DNA from: Tragulus kanchil
Taxonomy: Eukaryota; Chordata; Mammalia; Artiodactyla; Tragulidae
Direction: 5' to 3'
Length of the DNA stretch: 64,000 nucleotides
Assembly: GCA_022376925.1 (NCBI GenBank)
Contig: JAIOJX010000032.1
Span: 168,913,979-168,977,978, forward strand
Position numbers and translations under genes: made by a program. The notes beneath the pieces were generated by a model, which worked only from the letters and a program-made list of their open reading frames with translations, had not been told where the DNA came from and ran no database searches. Of the stretch, positions 35,019-45,115 are shown piece after piece; position 1 is the first letter of the stretch; the number at the start of each line of letters is the position of its first letter.

Positions 35019-35948
35019 TAGGTGAAGCGTATTTCTCCCAGGTTCAGAGGAATGAGGTCACTCCCCAAGGTCACAGAGCAGTGAGCTGTGGGGTCGGATA
35101 GACACCAGGCCTGTTAGAACGTGTACACTTCATTTTACATTTCATTTGCATTTCATTAGTGGTCAACCATAAAGATTTTGGCCATGCTGCACGTCATGTG
35201 GAATCTCAGTTCCCCGAGCAGAGGCGAACCTGGGTCCCTGGCAGCGGAAGCAGGGCCATAACCACTGGACCAGGGAAGTTCTTTAAATTCTTAAAATAAA
35301 AACATTGAAGTGTGTTTTCCACACACATTGTGTTTTATCTGTGTGCGTTTCCTCCCTTTGAATTGACGTGACCTCTGGCCCCGTGTAGCCCTTCCCTCCT
35401 TCAGCCTCACCTCTTTTGTTTCCTCAACTGTCTTCCGGAGTTTTAGTTTCCAGCTGCCATCAGTGCCTTTACTTTAACTATCTGCTATTTTAGGAATCTT
35501 TTCTTCATAATCACATTGAACGTGATGACTGCATTGCTGATAATTATCAAGAATAATTCTGCTTTTTATGGTTCCTTTGTTCACCATTGTTCCGTGGTGT
35601 TAACTTTTCCCTCTTTCTTGAAATTACTTTTTCACTTTCCCAGTGCTGGTACGTGGGTGCTGTTGTTCTTCAGAGAGGGTCTGAGCAGTTTCCTAGTCTT
35701 TCCATCTCTGATGATATTATTTCCCCCTCCCATCTGAATCATAATTGGTCTGGGCACTGAGGAAGCACGTATTTTCCTCCCACAGATGCTTTCCTTTGGG
35801 GGCGGGTGCTTTGTCGCCCGCTGGCCTTCGGCGCTGTGGAGGAGCCGTCCGCCCCGTCGATGTGTGCTGCTCACCGGGCCATCTGTTTATTCCCATCCAC
35901 AGCTTTTATTCTTCATGCCTGGAGACCAGAATTTTCATCTGCGTGTAT

Positions 35949-36338
35949 TGAGTGTGTGTCTTTTTTTTTTTTTTTTTTTTTAAAGAACTGCCTTTCATTT
36001 TAATTTTATTTATTTATTTATTTTTGGCCACTCCGGGTTTTCATTGCTGCCGCAGGCTCCTCTCTAGTTGCAGGGACTGGGGGCTACTCTCTCGTTGGAG
36101 TGAGCAGGCTTCTTATTGCCGTGACTTCTCTTGCTGTGGAGCTCAGGCTCTAGGGCTCACCGGCTTCCGTAGTTGTTGCTCCGAGGCTCTAGAGCACAGG
36201 CTCCATCGTTGCGGCTCACGGGCTTCGCTGCTCCGCAGCATGTGGGATCTGCCCGGATCAGGGATTGAACTCGCGTCTCCTGCATTGGCAGGCGAACCCT
36301 TCACCACTGAGCTACCAAGGAAGCCCTGAGTGTGTGTC
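35949..36338 (-). mobile_element. CHR-2-type SINE, antisense, with target-site duplication
   Basis: The body is 35961-36326: poly-T and (ttta)n, then the complement of the CHR-2 body (agctcaggctctagggctcac, cgaggctctagagcacaggctcc), ending cactgagctaccaaggaagccc. The 12-base flanks tgagtgtgtgtc lie at 35949-35960 and 36327-36338. The D9 copy is about 37047-37435. Confidence 0.93.
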
Positions 36339-36344
36339 CTTTAA

Positions 36345-36624
36345 AATAAGTTATTCTGTAAGTCAGACAAAGAGAATTATATGATATCGCTTATATGTGA
36401 AATCTAAAACAATAAGATATAAATGAACTTACCTACCAAAGAGAAACACACTCACAGATGTAGAGAGTGACTTTATGGTTACTGGGAGGAAGAGTGGGCG
36501 GGGAGAGGGGTGGGCCGGGAGGCTGGGACTGGCGGGAACACTCCGCTGCATTTAAAACAGAACCAGCAAGGGCCCACTGCAGAGCCCGGGGCTGCTCGGT
36601 GCTCCCTCATCGTCCACACAGGAA
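36345..36624 (+). mobile_element. Old L1 3'-end fragment, cut by the D9 seam
   Basis: taagtcagacaaagagaattatatgatatcgcttatatgtgaaatctaaaac...gaacttacctaccaaag...ggttactgggagg is the L1M-type 3' consensus. It stops at the seam, with its remaining third appearing only after the second copy (37725-37850). Confidence 0.88.
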
Positions 36625-37442
36625 AGGCTGCATTGCTGATAATTATCAAGAATAATTCTGCTTTTATGGTTCCTTTGTTCACCATTGTTCCGTGGTGTTA
36701 ACTTTTCCCTCTTTCTTGAAATTACTTTTTCACTTTCCCAGTGCTGGTACGTGGGTGCTGTTGTTCTTCAGAGAGGGTCTGAGCAGTTTCCTAGTCTTTC
36801 CATCTCTGATGATATTATTTCCCCCTCCCATCTGAATCATAATTGGTCTGGGCACTGAGGAAGCACGTATTTTCCTCCCACAGATGCTTTCCTTTGGGGG
36901 CGGGTGCTTTGTCGCCCGCTGGCCTTCGGCGCTGTGGAGGAGCCGTCCGCCCCGTCGATGTGTGCTGCTCACCGGGCCATCTGTTTATTCCCATCCACAG
37001 CTTTTATTCTTCATGCCTGGAGACCAGAATTTTCATCTGCGTGTATTGAGTGTGTGTCTTTTTTTTTTTTTTTTTTTTTAAAGAACTGCCTTTCATTTTA
37101 ATTTTATTTATTTATTTATTTTTGGCCACTCCGGGTTTTCATTGCTGCCGCAGGCTCCTCTCTAGTTGCAGGGACTGGGGGCTACTCTCTCGTTGGAGTG
37201 AGCAGGCTTCTTATTGCCGTGACTTCTCTTGCTGTGGAGCTCAGGCTCTAGGGCTCACCGGCTTCCGTAGTTGTTGCTCCGAGGCTCTAGAGCACAGGCT
37301 CCATCGTTGCGGCTCACGGGCTTCGCTGCTCCGCAGCATGTGGGATCTGCCCGGATCAGGGATTGAACTCGCTCTCCTGCATTGGCAGGCGAACCCTTCA
37401 CCACTGAGCTACCAAGGAAGCCCTGAGTGTGTGTCCTTTAAA

Positions 37443-37850
37443 ATAAGTTATTCTGTAAGTCAGACAAAGAGAATTATATGATATCGCTTATATGTGAAAT
37501 CTAAAACAATAAGATATAAATGAACTTACCTACCAAAGAGAAACACACTCACAGATGTAGAGAGTGACTTTATGGTTACTGGGAGGAAGAGTGGGCGGGG
37601 AGAGGGGTGGGCCGGGAGGCTGGGACTGGCGGGAACACTCCGCTGCATTTAAAACAGAACCAGCAAGGGCCCACTGCAGAGCCCGGGGCTGCTCGGTGCT
37701 CCCTCATCGTCCACACAGGAAAGGGGCTTAGAAAGACTGAACACATGCAGAGGTGTAGCCGAATCACTTTGCTGTACACGTGAAACTAATGCAGCATTGC
37801 TAATCAACTCCACTCCAGTATAAAATAAAATAATTAAAATAAAAACAAGT
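37443..37850 (+). mobile_element. Old L1 3'-end, complete version
   Basis: This is the same fragment continuing without a break to gaatcactttgctgtacacgtgaaactaatgcagcattgctaatcaactcc and the A-rich end. Its last part (from cttagaaagactgaac) recurs at 38841-38965 through D10. Confidence 0.9.
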
Positions 37851-37959
37851 TATTCCCGCCTGGTGGTTGGCTGACCATTGCTTCCAGACAGTCAACGGAC
37901 CAAGTCTTTGTTCAGGTCAGGAAAACTTCCTGAAGAAATTAAAAAAAAGTTTTATTTAC

Positions 37960-38085
37960 AAATTTATTTTTAAAATAGAAATTGCATACACTGAACAGTT
38001 AAGATATAAGACGTGATGGTTTGATATACGTTCACTGGGGTCAAGCTCATCGACCTCATCTCTTGCCTGAGTCACGAGAGCCCCT
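37960..38085 (+). mobile_element. Old L1-type 3' fragment
   Basis: tttatttacaaatttatttttaaaatagaaattgcatacac...gatataagacgtgatggtttgatatacg...ctcatcgacctcatc matches a diverged L1M-type 3' segment. The D10 copy is about 39060-39196. Confidence 0.5.
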
Positions 38086-38792
38086 GAAATCTCGCGTCAC
38101 CGGACTCAGCACAGACCCGGCGCCATCCTGCCGCGTGTGAGTGGGTTGCGCCGTGTGGACGTGCACGGCCGTGCCTGTGCACACCTTCCCCTTCCTCGCC
38201 AGCAGGCCGAGGGCGGAGGCCCCGGGTGGCTCGGGCGCGCCCGCCGGGCCGCAGGCTCCGCTCCCCGTCCACTGCCATCCACGCCGCGCGTGGCCTCCTG
38301 GTGGCGGGCTGGCTGCCGGAGCCCGGGCCCGGGGCCACAGCTCCGCGTCTGGCGGCAGGAGGAGGGGCGCCCGCTGGCCCGCCTCCGTGGGAGCCTCCCT
38401 CCTCCGCCCGAGGCGAGGCGCTGGCCCCGCGGCCACCAGCAGCCCCCGCGGGCATCGCGGCACCGCTTGCTTCCAGGGGTCTGGAACAGGGACACGCTGG
38501 CCTGCTTCAGGCCACAGGGTGGGAGCTGGGCGAGGAGAAGCGGCTAGTGACCACGACGAGCAGCAGACGGCCCTTCTCGTGTCTGTCTCCCGTCCGGAGG
38601 CCCTGTCGTGGCCTCACTGCCCGGTTCCTCCCGCGGCGCTCGGCCCTGTGAGGCGGGAGCTTCGCCGCTCTTCGCTGGGGTCCTCCGTGCAGTCCCGCGA
38701 CCTCCTGGAACGTTCCTTCTGCTTCCTGAGGTATCTTGCTCTGCTCGTGAGCTGCGCTGTTTATGATCTTACTGCTTCTCTCGCACCCTCAT
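38086..38792. other. CpG-rich block, nothing assignable
   Basis: Dense in CpG and GC (for example cgggcgcgcccgccgggccgc near 38240). Overlapping frames on both strands have no recognised domain. It may be a CpG island, but I see no exon or promoter element that decides it. Repeated at 39197-39902. Confidence 0.45.
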
Positions 38793-39902
38793 GCTCGCCC
38801 GTGGCGTCCGCCGCAGTCCTGGCTGGACTGGATGGCCGCCCTTAGAAAGACTGAACACATGCAGAGGTGTAGCCGAATCACTTTGCTGTACACGTGAAAC
38901 TAATGCAGCATTGCTAATCAACTCCACTCCAGTATAAAATAAAATAATTAAAATAAAAACAAGTTATTCCCGCCTGGTGGTTGGCTGACCATTGCTTCCA
39001 GACAGTCAACGGACCAAGTCTTTGTTCAGGTCAGGAAAACTTCCTGAAGAAATTAAAAAGTTTTATTTACAAATTTATTTTTAAAATAGAAATTGCATAC
39101 ACTGAACAGTTAAGATATAAGACGTGATGGTTTGATATACGTTCACTGGGGTCAAGCTCATCGACCTCATCTCTTGCCTGAGTCACGAGAGCCCCTGAAA
39201 TCTCGCGTCACCGGACTCAGCACAGACCCGGCGCCATCCTGCCGCGTGTGAGTGGGTTGCGCCGTGTGGACGTGCACGGCCGTGCCTGTGCACACCTTCC
39301 CCTTCCTCGCCAGCAGGCCGAGGGCGGAGGCCCCGGGTGGCTCGGGCGCGCCCGCCGGGCCGCAGGCTCCGCTCCCCGTCCACTGCCATCCACGCCGCGC
39401 GTGGCCTCCTGGTGGCGGGCTGGCTGCCGGAGCCCGGGCCCGGGGCCACAGCTCCGCGTCTGGCGGCAGGAGGAGGGGCGCCCGCTGGCCCGCCTCCGTG
39501 GGAGCCTCCCTCCTCCGCCCGAGGCGAGGCGCTGGCCCCGCGGCCCCCAGCAGCCCCCGCGGGCATCGCGGCACCGCTTGCTTCCAGGGGTCTGGAACAG
39601 GGACACGCTGGCCTGCTTCAGGCCACAGGGTGGGAGCTGGGCGAGGAGAAGCGGCTAGTGACCACGACGAGCAGCAGACGGCCCTTCTCGTGTCTGTCTC
39701 CCGTCCGGAGGCCCTGTCGTGGCCTCACTGCCCGGTTCCTCCCGCGGCGCTCGGCCCTGTGAGGCGGGAGCTTCGCCGCTCTTCGCTGGGGTCCTCCGTG
39801 CAGTCCCGCGACCTCCTGGAACGTTCCTTCTGCTTCCTGAGGTATCTTGCTCTGCTCGTGAGCTGCGCTGTTTATGATCTTACTGCTTCTCTCGCACCCT
39901 CA

Positions 39903-40108
39903 TGCTCAGCCTCAGTGGCGTCCGACCCTGTGCCGCCTCACGGCCCCTGGCCCGCCCGGCTCCTCTGTCCGTGGGCGTCTCCAGGCCAGAACACGGGAGT
40001 GGGCTGCCAGGTCCTCCTCCGGGGGACCTTCCTGACCCGGGACCGCCCCTCTCGCGCCTCCCGCACTGGCACGTGGGTTCTTCACCCGAGCCACCTGGGA
40101 AGCTTGCA
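39903..40108 (-). mobile_element. Bov-tA SINE, antisense, GC-shifted
   Basis: cagtggcgtccgaccctgtg, cccggctcctctgtccgtggg, cttcctgacccgggacc, then the head complement gggttcttcacccgagccacctgggaagc. It is diverged, with many substitutions to C/G. Confidence 0.85.
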
Positions 40109-40371
40109 CTCGGTTGCTTTCCCTCAACTATCTGGGGCTTCTTAGCTTGTGTTTACATTTGTAAATGAAGGACGAGATTGATCAGAATGCATCCTGACCT
40201 GTACAACCGGCATGAAACGCGTGTGGCTGTTGAGGAGTCTTTTCCGCCTGCCCGGAGCCGCGACCCTGGTGGACGCCTGCTGTGTGGGCCGCGGGTCACC
40301 GTGTGCACAGCACGGAGGCCCCTGGACCCGAGGCACGGCTTTGCCCACCTGCTCTGGGCTCTCGCCGGCCC
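40109..40371. other. Unassigned, CpG-containing sequence
   Basis: No repeat or exon recognised. Confidence 0.4.
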
Positions 40372-42624
40372 GTGGCGTCCCGGAGGCCAACTCTCCAGGC
40401 GTCATCGGACTCAGCCGGTGAGCGTGTCAGGAGGACAGAGAGCCCCTTAGGGAGTCTCACTGGAAGAAGCGAGTCGGACCTGAAGTCCCAGCAGGCGAGC
40501 CCAGCGCGAAGGGAAGGAAGGCCGTTGCAGGTGGAGAGCCGCAAGTCAGGTGCGCTGAGGCCAGAGGAGTGCTTGCGTCGAGGGGCTGCTGAGGGGTGGG
40601 CACAGACTGGTATTTAAGAAATCCCCCCGGCTGCCTGTGTGGCAGGAGGCGGCCGGTGTGGAGCTGGGCCGTCCAGCGGAGAGGCGGGTGGGTGGCCCAG
40701 GAGGGGGCGGTGGGGCCAGTCGGGCAGGCCAAGCCTCGTGTGGGGTGAGCCCCATGTAGTGCTGACCCTGGGGGTGGTGCTGACCCCAGGGAGAGCTGGG
40801 CCCCAGCCCCCGCCTGAGAGGGGGCTCTGCGGGGTCTGCTGGGCGCCCCAGCTCAGACACCGCAGGAAGGACTGTTTCCCGCCTCCTCCCCCTCCCAGGA
40901 GGGGCCGTGGAGGGCTGGGGCGGTGCAGGAGCGGGGGTGGGCGGGCACCGGGGCTCCCCCGGCCCATGACACCCCCAGACCATCGGCCCTGGGGTGAGGA
41001 CGGGGCAGGGTACAGGACCAGGCCACAGGGACCCCACCCTTGGTGCGAGTCTCTTAGAAGGGACTGGTGCCCCATGGATGGAGGCGGGTCCCCCAGGCAC
41101 AGTGCCCCCAGGGGTGTTTCTGGGTGGGAGGAGGGCGGCCAGGTTGCCCGGGTGGGCTGGGGACGCCTCCGTGAGCATGCGGGCAGAGGCTCTGGGCTCC
41201 CGGCTCGGTCCCTGTGGGGTGGTCCGTGCGCCGCTGCACCAGGGCGCAGAGGGGAGCCGGGCGGCGGGCGCAGGTCAGGCGGCCCGTGCTGGGCTGCGGG
41301 AGTGTGCAGCCCCCCGCCGCCGCCGCCGGGCCGGTCTGCCTGCCCCCTGCCCGCAGCGTCCCGGTTCCATCGAGGCCCCGCCGGGGTCTTGCGGCACTGG
41401 CCACGCGAGGGCGCCGAGCTCCACCCGCGGCCCTGGCTCTGCAGCAAGATGGGCGATGGGCGCGGCCTAGACCCCTGCCCGGCTTCCATAGGGAGTGGCG
41501 TCCCGGAGGCCAACTCTCCAGGCGTCATCGGACTCAGCCGGTGAGCGTGTCAGGAGGACAGAGAGCCCCTTAGGGAGTCTCACTGGAAGAAGCGAGTCGG
41601 ACCTGAAGTCCCAGCAGGCGAGCCCAGCGCGAAGGGAAGGAAGGCCGTTGCAGGTGGAGAGCCGCAAGTCAGGTGCGCTGAGGCCAGAGGAGTGCTTGCG
41701 TCGAGGGGCTGCTGAGGGGTGGGCACAGACTGGTATTTAAGAAATCCCCCCGGCTGCCTGTGTGGCAGGAGGCGGCCGGTGTGGAGCTGGGCCGTCCAGC
41801 GGAGAGGCGGGTGGGTGGCCCAGGAGGGGGCGGTGGGGCCAGTCGGGCAGGCCAAGCCTCGTGTGGGGTGAGCCCCATGTAGTGCTGACCCTGGGGGTGG
41901 TGCTGACCCCAGGGAGAGCTGGGCCCCAGCCCCCGCCTGAGAGGGGGCTCTGCGGGGTCTGCTGGGCGCCCCAGCTCAGACACCGCAGGAAGGACTGTTT
42001 CCCGCCTCCTCCCCCTCCCAGGAGGGGCCGTGGAGGGCTGGGGCGGTGCAGGAGCGGGGGTGGGCGGGCACCGGGGCTCCCCCGGCCCATGACACCCCCA
42101 GACCATCGGCCCTGGGGTGAGGACGGGGCAGGGTACAGGACCAGGCCACAGGGACCCCACCCTTGGTGCGAGTCTCTTAGAAGGGACTGGTGCCCCATGG
42201 ATGGAGGCGGGTCCCCCAGGCACAGTGCCCCCAGGGGTGTTTCTGGGTGGGAGGAGGGCGGCCAGGTTGCCCGGGTGGGCTGGGGACGCCTCCGTGAGCA
42301 TGCGGGCAGAGGCTCTGGGCTCCCGGCTCGGTCCCTGTGGGGTGGTCCGTGCGCCGCTGCACCAGGGCGCAGAGGGGAGCCGGGCGGCGGGCGCAGGTCA
42401 GGCGGCCCGTGCTGGGCTGCGGGAGTGTGCAGCCCCCCGCCGCCGCCGCCGGGCCGGTCTGCCTGCCCCCTGCCCGCAGCGTCCCGGTTCCATCGAGGCC
42501 CCGCCGGGGTCTTGCGGCACTGGCCACGCGAGGGCGCCCGAGCTCCACCCGCGGCCCTGGCTCTGCAGCAAGATGGGCGATGGGCGCGGCCTCCAGACCC
42601 CTGCCCGCGCGGCTTCCATAGGGA
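40372..42624. repeat. Direct duplication D11 (period 1123-1130)
   Basis: 40372-41494 is repeated as 41495-42624. The last ~90 bases of copy 1 are shorter than copy 2 (gcgccgagc versus gcgcccgagc; cctagacccctgcccggc versus cctccagacccctgcccgcgcggc). The body is very GC-rich and otherwise unassigned. Long open frames here (up to 434 codons, 41762-43066 +) run through the duplicate and are not credible genes. Confidence 0.95.
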
Positions 42625-43087
42625 AACGCGGCCCTCTCCTGGCGCCCAGAGCGGCTGGGCCTGGGAGCAGGTCCCCCGAGTGCAGGGCATCGTTGGGCTT
42701 GGCCGGGTCGTAGGGCCTGGCGCCCCCAGCCCGCAGAAGGGGGCGGGGAGGAGGGAGGAGGCCGGGAGCCGCCCGGAGGGCTTCCTGGGGCCGGCGGCAC
42801 CGTGGCCGCGGCCCGCGTGGGGTCGTGGGTTTCCGCGGGCAGTGCTGTGCTCGTGGGAGAGGGCCGGCGGGCAGCCCTGTGGTCAGAGCGCGCCCCACCG
42901 GAGTCGAGGCGGACATCTCCTGGGCTCTCCAGCCCGGAGGACGTCTCGGCCTCTTTCCCTCCCGCGAGAAAGCCCCTCCCCCGGGGCCGCAGGCCGTGGG
43001 GCAGGCCCACCGCTTCCTGGGGCTGGAGCTGAGGCTCCGAGAATGCCGCGCAAACAGAGGTACTGACGGCCGGGGCGGGAGGCACGC
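42625..43087. other. CpG-dense block beside a candidate enhancer
   Basis: Rich in CpG, continuing the ccgccgccgccggg tract at about 42437-42455. It could be a CpG island, but no transcript feature was recognised. Confidence 0.45.
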
Positions 43088-43216
43088 GCCCCTGGTTAAT
43101 ATTTATTAAGCCTGCGGCCCGTCATACAAGAGCCTCATGAATATTAATTCCCAATTAAACATTTATCATACCAAGGCGATTGTCTCTCCTCCCCTTCAAA
43201 GAACCTGTTTGAAGCT
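43088..43216. promoter_or_regulatory. Candidate conserved enhancer A (AT-rich island)
   Basis: A ~125-base AT-rich island sits abruptly between CpG-rich flanks. It packs homeodomain-like words: ttaatatttattaa (43096-43109), atgaatattaat (43137-43148) and caattaaac (43152-43160), plus a TCF/LEF-like ttcaaag (43195-43201). It belongs to no repeat I recognise. This composition is typical of conserved developmental enhancers. That reading is inference and orthologue alignment would decide it. Confidence 0.45.
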
Positions 43217-44699
43217 GGGGCCTCGGGTGGCCGTGGGGTTGTGGGGTCTCCGGGAGGGGTGGCGGGGGCGGGGCTGGCAGGGGAGCGGCTCCCCTGTGTG
43301 CCTGGGCCCTGGTCAGCGCCCCGCCCCGCGCCGGGTCCCGCAGAGGGGCCCAGGCTGACCGCTCAGGACACGTGCAGGGCCGCGTGGCCAGGGCTCCCGG
43401 GTGGGGCCGGGTCCTTGTCTCCAGTGAGCTCCCGGTGGGACGAGCTGTGCACACCGCGGTGAGGTTTCCCTGGCGGAGGGTGTGGGTGAGGGTCTGGCGG
43501 AGGGGCCAGCGGGCTGCCCCTCGGTCCAGCCTGGCCATGCCCTGGGGCGGACTCCCTGGAGACTCCAGCTGGCAGAGGCAGGGTCTCCTCGGTGGGTTTT
43601 GGGGGTTGACGTGGAGGACTGGCAGCCCGCAGCCCCTGCCCAGAGCGCCCACTCTGAGACTCGGTGGGGACCTTGCACAAGGCCGGGGGCGGGGGCCATC
43701 TCTGCGGCTTTCGGCCGCGGCTCAGACCCAGACTCCACTTGGGTGCTGGCGTCCCGCGGCTCCCTGCCTCGGGGTGAGGACCCTCCTGTCTGCCCCTGTG
43801 CGTGGCTGCCTTTCTGCAATAGGGACGCATGTGGCCCCGGCCCGCCCCGCTCCTTCCCAGCCTGGGCAGCACCAGCTTTCTGGGCGCCGGCCGGGTGGGT
43901 GGATTCCAAGTGCCTTACTCTGTCACGCGGCACACCCTGGGGCTCCCCGGGGCCGCCTGTGGGGGTCCCCCAGCGGCCGGTGCCCCTGGCTCCCTCCACC
44001 GGTCTTCACCGTCCCACCTGCGATCCAGCCGGAGCCCGTGGTTCAGGAAGCCCAGCCTTCTCTGCCCATGATGAGCTGCGTCCCCAACACGCGTCCCCCT
44101 GGCTGCGTCACAGTCCCCTCTGGAGTCCACGTGTCCCCAGGCCTGTTCAGAGCGACCTCGCTCCTTCGTGAGCAGAGCTGGACCGTCGCTTATGTCACCG
44201 CGGCGACCGCGGCACTGGGGTCGTCTTCATTCTAGGGGAGCGCGAGCTTTCGTGTTGCTCTTTCCAGCCCGTGGCCCCGTGCGGGGCCTTCAGTCCTCTG
44301 TGGGCAGTCAGGAGGGGTCTCCTAGAAGAGCCTGCTGGGGCTCGGACTCGCAGGACTCGGATCTGGACGCTAACTTGGGGACAGCCGTCAGGGGAGCTCC
44401 GGCCTGCGGTTCCGACGAGGTGCGCGTCCTTCCCTGGCCTCCGGGGATGCGGGCGCGCCGGTCGCTCTGCGCGGCTTATTCCGGCTGCCGCGGGGAGCGG
44501 CGTCTCACTTTCCGCCTGTTGCTGCCGGCGTGGCGTCTCACCGCCATCTCTGCAGGTTTATCTCGTGACCCGTTGTTTCCGCGATTCTTGTGTTGACCCG
44601 GTCACGCTAAGAGGGCACATGATCCACGTGTCACGAGGGTCTTGTCTCTTCCTTGCCAATCCTCCCTTCTCTGACGTCATTTTTCTTTTTTTTCTCGCT
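43217..44699. other. GC-rich non-coding stretch
   Basis: Overlapping long frames on both strands without recognised domains, and no repeat family identified. Confidence 0.45.
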
Positions 44700-45115
44700 C
44701 ACGTTTCCTGAGACTTTCAAGATTGTATTCAACAGAGCGGTGACCGAGAACGTCCTTGATCTCGTTCTCATCTTGAGTTGATGGTGTCTTAGATTTGTCT
44801 TTTAAGTCTGATGTCTCCTGAGGGCTTCTGGAAGGTGGGTTTTATCAAGTTAAGGATGCCCTCTTGTATTTGAAGCCTTCCGGGAGTTTTTAGAAATTGT
44901 GGACAGGTGTTGAACTTTGTGCAGACCTTTGCTGTGTCTGTCCAGAAAACTCGTGTGGCTTTTTTGCCCTTTGGTCCTTTCTGGACACTCCGGTCATCTA
45001 CAGGTGCACTGGCCTGACCTTGCAGGACCGGGGGTTGGTGTTATTTTATGCGCGTCTTGTGGAATGGCGTGGATCATGAGGAACGCTGTTGTTTTATGGA
45101 CCTCTCGGAAAGAAA
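44700..45115 (-). mobile_element. Diverged L1 ORF2-region fragment, antisense
   Basis: caagattgtattcaacagagcggtgaccgagaacgtccttgatctcgttctcatcttgag, then gggttttatcaagttaaggatgccctcttgtatttgaag, follow the complement of L1 ORF2 (…gagtgggcatccttgtcttgttcctgatct…). Frame broken throughout. Its right part is inside D12 and recurs at 46151-46265. Confidence 0.55.

Larger units (their letters stand above)
33789..35914. repeat. Direct duplication D8 (period 1056-1067)
   Basis: 33789-34846 is repeated as 34845-35914; the seam shares ttattcttc. The last ~60 bases of copy 1 lack about 11 bases present in copy 2 (gccgtccgcctcttctgctcacc versus gccgtccgccccgtcgatgtgtgctgctcacc). The unit starts inside the antisense BovB. 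Confidence 0.95.
35529..37724. repeat. Direct duplication D9 (period 1097-1099)
   Basis: 35529-36627 is repeated as 36628-37724. The seam joins cacacaggaaagg to ctgcattgctgataatt. It contains a whole SINE with its target-site duplication and half of an old L1 3' end. Two one-base deletions (tttttatgg versus ttttatgg; cgcgtctcc versus cgctctcc) separate the copies. Confidence 0.95.
37727..39907. repeat. Direct duplication D10 (period 1111-1114)
   Basis: 37727-38840 is repeated as 38841-39907. The last ~50 bases of copy 1 (38793-38840) align only loosely to the Bov-tA start that follows copy 2 at 39905. An A-run (taaaaaaaag versus taaaaag) also differs. Copy 1 begins three bases after D9 ends. 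Confidence 0.92.

Noticed and set aside
41762..43066. 434-codon open frame on the plus strand
   Set aside because: It lies in extremely GC-rich DNA with equally long frames on the other strand, has low-complexity Gly/Pro/Arg/Ala composition and no domain, and crosses the D11 copy boundary.
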